This document shows positions 5,711-9,916 of a DNA stretch of 9,916 nt, piece by piece (position 1 is the first letter of the stretch; each line of letters starts with the position of its first letter). Source of the stretch: Epulopiscium sp. Nele67-Bin004 (GTDB lineage Bacteria > Bacillota_A > Clostridia > Lachnospirales > Cellulosilyticaceae); contig LNZQ01000095.1 in NCBI GenBank assembly GCA_002007315.1, positions 1 through 9,916 of the forward strand, written 5' to 3'. The position numbers were made by a program, and so were the translations under genes. Below the pieces are notes generated by a model, which did not search any database, was not told the DNA's origin, and was given only the letters and a program-made list of their open reading frames with translations.

Positions 5711-7690
5711 TTAGTCTAAGACAAAAACTTCCTTAGGAACCATATCTGCATAAGCTTCATACGTTATAAGCACTTCCATACCCGCTTCCAATCTGCTCCT
5801 AATCGACTCACGTCCGTGAATTATAACATTTGTAGTTGTAGGAATACTTATATCTTTCATAAACATACTTGTATCTGTAAGCATGTCATATTCAACAAGC
5901 ACTTCTATACTATCACCCGATTTTGATACCGATTGAATAACACCTTTATATCTTAAAGCTCTTGGATACGAGTCTACTTCTAATGTTTTTATTTCGCTAC
6001 TGTCTGCAGTTATAGTAACTGTACTGTATAATTCCAAATCCATAACACCTATAACTTGATTGATTTCATCATCATAAAGGCTAGAATTTTGAGTTACAAT
6101 AAAAGTTTTTTCTTCACCGTCTACAAGTATTGTTATTTCAGGCTCATATTTAATTGCAATTGCTTGTAATGTTCCTGTAACTTGAAGTTGCTCACTTACT
6201 GCCGTTGCTGATATCACTATATCATTTTCTACTTCAAGAGATAATCTATCACCAACTTTTAACGATGTCATAGAAGATGGTTCACCATCTCTTGTTATAA
6301 TTGCATCAAAACTTACGCTATATATTTCTATGTCACTACCATCTCTAACAGCAAGCAAATACTCATCTCTAGTTTTTAGTATAGATTGCACATACAAGCT
6401 ATTGACAGTGTGAACAGAGTCTTCATCTGGATATGCATATTTATCAATATCCACAGCCATTATATAACTATTTTGCACATATATAATAACATTATCCCCA
6501 ACTTCTATATCAAAGAAGTCACCTTTTTCATCAATCAAATTTATACTAGCTTTGTCGTTTACTAAATATGTCAACGTTTCATCTGCTGTTTGTATTGTAA
6601 CCGATCCTGTACGCTCAACACGAGTAACTTCACCTTGATGTCTACTTAGCACACCATCTGGTATTGCTTCATCATCCACAGTTGTGCCACTTAATACTTT
6701 CATAGTTGTTATATATTCAGAACTTCCAATAAGTTCTACTATAATATCAACTTTTGTGCCTATCGATAAGTTGTCTACGTCTATAACATTGCTATCTTCA
6801 TCTAAAATTGTTATGGCATTTGACATAGAGTAAAAACTTGTGTTCCCATCTTCAAATTCCACCAAAACATATTTTTCTGTATTGCTTTTGTTTAACATTT
6901 TGCTTATTATAGCATTGTTAATCATTTCTCCAGTTGCATCATTTAGAGCTGCATTCTCTGAATTTGTTGGGGGGTTGTCTAGCTCCATAAGTTCTGCAAC
7001 ATCAGCGGTCATCTTCGCCATAGTTGCACGAGTTACATTTGTACCTGCTCCAAATTCGCCATTTCCATCACCTTGGATAATCCCAATCGATTTTAGATAT
7101 GCTACATGTGGTCTTTTGTACTCTTCAATTTTGTCTTCATCAGAAAATGCACCTTCAACATAATCATTTTGTGCTGTAACTTCTTTATGTAACATACGTA
7201 CAAGTATTACTGCTAAGTCTTCTTTCTTTACAGTTGCACGTACCATATTTCCATTTGCATCTGCTACCATAAAATTTTCAAGTTCACTTTCTAGTAAGTA
7301 TCCTTTTCCAAGTAAATACGCAATTTCTTGATTTGCTATTACACTCCAACTCACATATTTATTTGAATATACCTCGATTTTTGAAATTTGTTGTTCATAG
7401 TTATCCCTAATTTGTTGTTTTAAGGTTTCATCCATGTCTGGATTTATCTGTTCATCTTCATAGCCTGCAACTTTTGCTAGTATTTCACACATCTCAAAGT
7501 AGTTTACTGTCTGATTTGGGAAAAATTCTCCCGAGCTTGTGCCCACCATATAACCGTTTTGTTGCATGTACATAATCGACTCATACGCCCAATGAGATGT
7601 ACTTACATCTGTGTATGAGGCCAATATACTAAAGTTAAATAGTGCACTTATACCTAATACCGCTATTAGTTTATTTATTCGTTTTTTCAT
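5711..7690 (-). CDS. Secreted S-layer homology (SLH) domain protein
   Basis: This 659-residue exported protein starts with a signal peptide (KKRINKLIAVLGISALFNFSILA, cleavage near 25). Three SLH-type segments follow: about 26-76 (YTDVSTSHWAYESIMYMQQNGYMVG with FFPNQTVNYFEMCEIL), a diverged one at about 112-170 (SWSVIANQEIAYLLGKGYL, RATVKKEDLAVILVRML), and about 181-236 (AFSDEDKIEEYKRPHVAYLKSIGIIQG with GEFGAGTNVTRATMAKM). SLH triplets bind secondary cell-wall polymers, often pyruvylated, and tether proteins to the wall. The rest (about 265-659) looks like roughly five beta-rich repeats of 65-80 residues, marked by phrases such as LSIGTKVDIIVE, IEVGDNVIIYVQ, LKVGDRLSLEVEN and LEAGMEVLITYE; no enzyme motif is visible. 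The third segment has TRAT where TRAE is usual. ATG start, with AGGAG ten bases upstream. It is first in the minus-strand run leading into LysM and walRK, suggesting an envelope operon. Confidence 0.88.
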   Translation of the reverse strand: MKKRINKLIAVLGISALFNFSILASYTDVSTSHWAYESIMYMQQNGYMVGTSSGEFFPNQTVNYFEMCEILAKVAGYEDEQINPDMDETLKQQIRDNYEQQISKIEVYSNKYVSWSVIANQEIAYLLGKGYLLESELENFMVADANGNMVRATVKKEDLAVILVRMLHKEVTAQNDYVEGAFSDEDKIEEYKRPHVAYLKSIGIIQGDGNGEFGAGTNVTRATMAKMTADVAELMELDNPPTNSENAALNDATGEMINNAIISKMLNKSNTEKYVLVEFEDGNTSFYSMSNAITILDEDSNVIDVDNLSIGTKVDIIVELIGSSEYITTMKVLSGTTVDDEAIPDGVLSRHQGEVTRVERTGSVTIQTADETLTYLVNDKASINLIDEKGDFFDIEVGDNVIIYVQNSYIMAVDIDKYAYPDEDSVHTVNSLYVQSILKTRDEYLLAVRDGSDIEIYSVSFDAIITRDGEPSSMTSLKVGDRLSLEVENDIVISATAVSEQLQVTGTLQAIAIKYEPEITILVDGEEKTFIVTQNSSLYDDEINQVIGVMDLELYSTVTITADSSEIKTLEVDSYPRALRYKGVIQSVSKSGDSIEVLVEYDMLTDTSMFMKDISIPTTTNVIIHGRESIRSRLEAGMEVLITYEAYADMVPKEVFVLD

Positions 7691-7698
7691 TAGTTTTC

Positions 7699-7705
7699 AA
7701 CTCCT
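7699..7705 (-). promoter_or_regulatory. Ribosome binding site of the SLH protein gene
   Basis: AGGAGTT on the minus strand lies just upstream of the ATG at 7690, with ten bases between AGGAG and the start. It supports the chosen start and shows that bacterial sequence continues at least this far. Confidence 0.65.
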
Positions 7706-7772
7706 ATTAATTTAATACTCAAATATAACTACTACTTAATTAATCCTTAATTATTGCTAATCCTACTATACT

Positions 7773-7801
7773 ATTTTAAAGTATATTGAAAAAAAATACA
7801 A
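7773..7801 (-). promoter_or_regulatory. Candidate promoter for the SLH-LysM-walRK run
   Basis: On the minus strand TTGTAT (7801-7796, 4 of 6 to the -35 consensus) is followed after exactly 17 bases by TAAAAT (7778-7773, 5 of 6 to the -10 consensus). It is placed to give a leader of about 75 bases before the SLH gene. The region is very AT-rich, so chance matches are common. If the bacterium-fish junction falls inside this stretch the -35 would not be bacterial. No full WalR box is visible here. Confidence 0.35.
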
Positions 7802-7975
7802 TATATTTCACCTTACACATTGAAAATTTCTACAAATAAAACTATATACGTGTCTAATTTTAATGTTTTATATCAAAGTTAAAAATGTCTTTGAATTTAA
7901 ATTTTAAATATACTTTCAGTGTCTACATTAATTCCATGATTTTCCATAAATAAATAACCATTAAGCCTCATTAGG

Positions 7976-8055
7976 AAAATGCGATTAATCGCGATTAATT
8001 ACAGAAAATTGTGCGATTAATTAGTTAATTTTTTTTAATCGATTGACAGCCCTAG
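7976..8055. mobile_element. End of a fish hAT-like non-autonomous DNA transposon
   Basis: Read on the minus strand from 8055, the sequence begins CTAGGGCTGTCAATCGATTA, then an A-run, then AT-rich DNA with three copies of GCGATTAAT (plus-strand 7981-7989, 7991-7999, 8013-8021). I recognise this as the terminus of a repeat very common in teleost genomes. The TAGGG-type end is compatible with hAT terminal inverted repeats. The element probably continues leftward past 7,915, but its other end and target duplication are not visible, so the hAT label is tentative. Confidence 0.5.
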
Positions 8056-8682
8056 TTATTATGTTTAAAACACAATATGTTAGAGCCAGACTAAAAAAAG
8101 TACAGCCACTGGCCTTAAAACCCTGGGAACACAAGGAGGCTACTAATTAAGCTTAGCATAAGGACTAAAAGCAAACAGCTGGCTCGCTTCAGAGCTCGAA
8201 CACTCCATCTATCAGTAACTCTAGAGCTCACAAGCACAATGTATCTTGCTAATTAAATCTGTACACAAACAAAAATGGAATTATTTCTTGTCTCCAGTCT
8301 CTACGCTAACACCTTTTGATTCCATTTCTATGATAAATGAATAAACATGAGAAGTGCAGAAGAGCTCAGCAGCTGAGCAAACTGCAGCACAGTTTTATTT
8401 CATTAAATGCACTTGGTCATTTATCATCATTTTGGCAATTGTAAATGGGGCAGCAGTGAGTTTCACATTAACAAGCGCAAATTTGCAATACTTGAGATCA
8501 GCAGCTAAAAATGTTGGAATGCAAAATACTGTGCACTTGTTTGAAAGATAAATTCAAACAAGTACGCAGGCAGGGTAAGCCATGCCCAATGAACATGTTT
8601 TAGTGTTTTCAGTCAAAAAACAAAATGCATGGAGTGCTGCTTGGTTGTGGAAAAAAGGTGTCCCTCTGGCCAGTTTGGCGAT

Positions 8683-8771
8683 CCAAGTTTAACATTTGTG
8701 AAGTGATCTGAGGCACTCAGATCTCTTCACAAATGTTTTTGTGTTTGTTTTCATGTTTCTACAAAACTTGG
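8683..8771. repeat. Nested inverted repeat (long hairpin) in fish-like DNA
   Basis: The arms 8691-8711 and 8717-8737 are reverse complements over 21 bases with a single mismatch (T versus A at the 14th base), around a five-base loop GGCAC. Just outside, CCAAGTTT (8683-8690) and AAACTTGG (8764-8771) form a second perfect eight-base inverted pair. A stem this good suggests the core of a small palindromic transposon or a foldback element. A precursor RNA hairpin is possible but has no other support. Confidence 0.7.
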
Positions 8772-8942
8772 CAATGTTACATAAATCCGCTTAGAAATTA
8801 TGTGCCTTTTTGTTACAAGCCACTCCCACTACCACGCCCCCTTTTTGCCAGTTTTCCCCAAACAGTTAATCAGCTGTCTTTTGACTCATGACCCACCTTT
8901 CCACTAAATCTTGTGCATGTCCACAGCTGTGTTTGAAATCAT

Positions 8943-8966
8943 TCACTCATTCACTCACTCACTCAC
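8943..8966. repeat. TCAC tetranucleotide microsatellite
   Basis: Six tandem four-base units run TCAC, TCAT, then four TCAC. Simple tandem repeats of this type are common in vertebrate DNA. It directly abuts the palindromic repeat that starts at 8968. Confidence 0.85.
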
Positions 8967-8967
8967 T

Positions 8968-9015
8968 ATTCCCTGTGTAGTGTGTACTATATATCATGTG
9001 AACTATATAGGGAAT
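8968..9015. repeat. Imperfect inverted repeat ATTCCCT...AGGGAAT
   Basis: The arms 8968-8981 and 9002-9015 are reverse complements with 12 of 14 matches, containing ATTCCCT and AGGGAAT. The centre holds TACTATATA-type sequence. The same TAGTG/ACTATATAG vocabulary returns at 9649-9665, suggesting these are two ends of one fish repeat element of roughly 700 bases. Confidence 0.6.
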
Positions 9016-9648
9016 GACTGAACACTACATAGAGATTTTCCACACATCATAGCATCAGTAGATGTGCTGGATATTCGTGTGACGCAAGTGGGCGCGCCCA
9101 GCATCATGTAAACAAACTGAGCACACTTGCAGTGCAGCTTTGAAAAGTATGGGTTGTTTTGATGTTGCATGGTAGTGTTTTCAATGTTAGATCACAAATA
9201 AACTGGTGAAATTTCAATGATGTGGATGTTTGTTTTGTCAGCTATGGTCCTGTGTCCTGATCGTGAGTCCTAATTGCAAGCTGTAATAGCCCACAATAAC
9301 TGTAATAGTTCAAAAACTCACAAGCTAACGGCTAATTAAGCTATCGTGGCTAAAGCTGTTAGAATACAATTCCTCTCAATGTTTTGCTACTTTGGGTAAA
9401 GCTTTTGTTTTGGCACAGATGGAGGCGAAGGCAAACTCGCTTCAGGCGTTTATTAAGACGTCTTTGGTTAATTCGCAGACCAACTTCTATTAGCTAACAT
9501 GCTAACTAAGGTTAGCAAACCCTAATGGCTTTCCAACTACTTCCTCTTCTCTCTCAGAAATACACAACCGCATTGCATTGTGGTATACAGGAGTAAAGTG
9601 CAGGTACATTTGATGTACACTGAAGTTTGCTGTGCATTGTGGGTATTT

Positions 9649-9662
9649 TATAGTGCACTATA
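9649..9662. repeat. Perfect palindrome TATAGTGCACTATA
   Basis: This 14-base perfect palindrome is followed by TAGTTGATTGACATTAA and preceded by GCATTGTGGGTATTT. Both flanks resemble the edge of a recurrent fish repeat. It pairs in vocabulary with the repeat at 8968-9015. Confidence 0.6.
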
Positions 9663-9916
9663 TAGTTGATTGACATTAACCAGAGAATTTGAAGACCATT
9701 TCAAAATGGCCAACTCCCATTGAAGCACTTTTTCCGTGATGAAACAGAAATCCACCAGTTTTTGAACAGAGCAACATCTCAGCAAACATGACAGACATCC
9801 ATCTCCTAGGACGAAAACTGTGGCCGCCAAAGAGGCAATTTTTGTGGACTGACAGAGCGGCCTGTGGAGCTTCTGGACACAGTTACAGATCTACATACCC
9901 ATGCTCATGATAAACA

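Larger units (their letters stand above)
7691..7975. other. Non-coding AT-rich stretch containing the bacterium-to-fish junction
   Basis: No gene is visible on either strand. The first hundred or so bases read as an ordinary bacterial upstream region (ribosome binding site, candidate promoter). The last part, from about 7,915, already resembles the inner part of a fish repeat whose end follows at 7,976-8,055. Both sides are AT-rich, so the exact junction cannot be placed by eye; the bounds given are conservative. Confidence 0.6.
8056..9916. other. Teleost-like genomic DNA, no gene supported
   Basis: This stretch is unlike the bacterial part. It has no dense coding, no ribosome binding sites, a higher GC share, and many vertebrate-style repeats. 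These include GCTAAC/GCTAA words typical of fish introns (for example 9325-9355 and 9490-9520), a tetranucleotide microsatellite, and 5'-TAGTGCACTATATAG type repeats. The longest open frames (8354-8551 plus, 65 codons; 9648-9830 minus, 60 codons) are short, lack initiation signals and resemble no family I know, so I call neither a gene. No splice-bounded exon could be supported. Confidence 0.7.

Noticed and set aside
6840..7163. Plus-strand 107-codon open frame inside the SLH gene
   Set aside because: It is antisense to the SLH domains, and its composition mirrors the real gene.
7981..8021. Three GCGATTAAT copies considered as a CRISPR or bacterial operator array
   Set aside because: The spacing is irregular (10 and 22 bases), there is no spacer structure, and the block is recognisable as the end of a teleost transposon.
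8180..8215. Possible tRNA-derived SINE promoter (CTCGAACACTCC resembles a B box)
   Set aside because: The match to the B box is poor and no A box with proper spacing is visible.
8354..8551. 65-codon plus-strand open frame in the fish-like part
   Set aside because: It lies in vertebrate-style DNA with no bacterial start signal, no splice context and no recognisable domain.
9089..9100. Twelve-base perfect palindrome TGGGCGCGCCCA
   Set aside because: It is a GC-rich isolated palindrome with no partner or context; it could be chance or part of the surrounding fish repeat.
9648..9830. 60-codon minus-strand open frame at the right end
   Set aside because: It overlaps the edge of a palindromic repeat and is cysteine/leucine-rich without any known motif, so it is probably chance within repeat DNA.

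Overview
The window joins two unrelated kinds of DNA. Positions 1 to about 7,700-7,900 are AT-rich bacterial DNA of Clostridia/Lachnospirales type. It is densely coded on the minus strand, with strong GGAGG-like ribosome binding sites, ATG and TTG starts, and gaps of 3-97 bases between genes. From about 7,975 to the end the DNA looks like a teleost fish genome. It has no bacterial gene, but it carries a hAT-like transposon end with GCGATTAAT repeats, a TCAC microsatellite, palindromic TATAGTGCACTATA repeats, GCTAAC-rich intron-like sequence and a long hairpin. The simplest reading is a chimeric contig from a fish gut sample or a fish genome assembly, with the bacterium being a fish-associated Clostridium relative. 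The Epulopiscium group of surgeonfish gut symbionts is a natural candidate, but that is inference.

The bacterial part is a cell-wall homeostasis locus read right to left. It holds a secreted S-layer-homology (SLH) protein (7690-5711), a membrane-anchored LysM protein (5698-4919), the response regulator WalR/YycF (4873-4172), the sensor kinase WalK/YycG (4168-2363), an unrecognised secreted 190-residue protein (2265-1693), YycH (1689-343) and the start of YycI (319 to the window edge). YycI is too short to be a standard predicted gene here, but its N-terminus is clear and it uses a TTG start. The usual next genes (walJ/yycJ, htrA) would lie beyond position 1.

WalK and WalR form the essential two-component system that adjusts peptidoglycan hydrolysis in Firmicutes. 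YycH and YycI are membrane-anchored extracytoplasmic partners of WalK. The two upstream genes encode envelope proteins (SLH anchoring and LysM peptidoglycan binding), so regulator and likely envelope functions sit together.

The most notable bacterial signal lies in the 97-base gap between walK and the 190-residue gene. It is a perfect match to the WalR box consensus TGTWAH-N5-TGTWAH, extended upstream by two further elements on an 11-base period, and it ends 10-15 bases before overlapping TATAAT -10 elements. This predicts that WalR directly controls the orf190-yycH-yycI segment encoding its kinase's accessory proteins, a feedback loop.

I did not find an undescribed defence or mobile system. 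The points worth following are the WalR box array, the unknown secreted protein inserted into the walK-yycHI operon, the LysM protein that stops where its relatives continue into G5/M23 peptidase domains, and the bacterium-fish junction.
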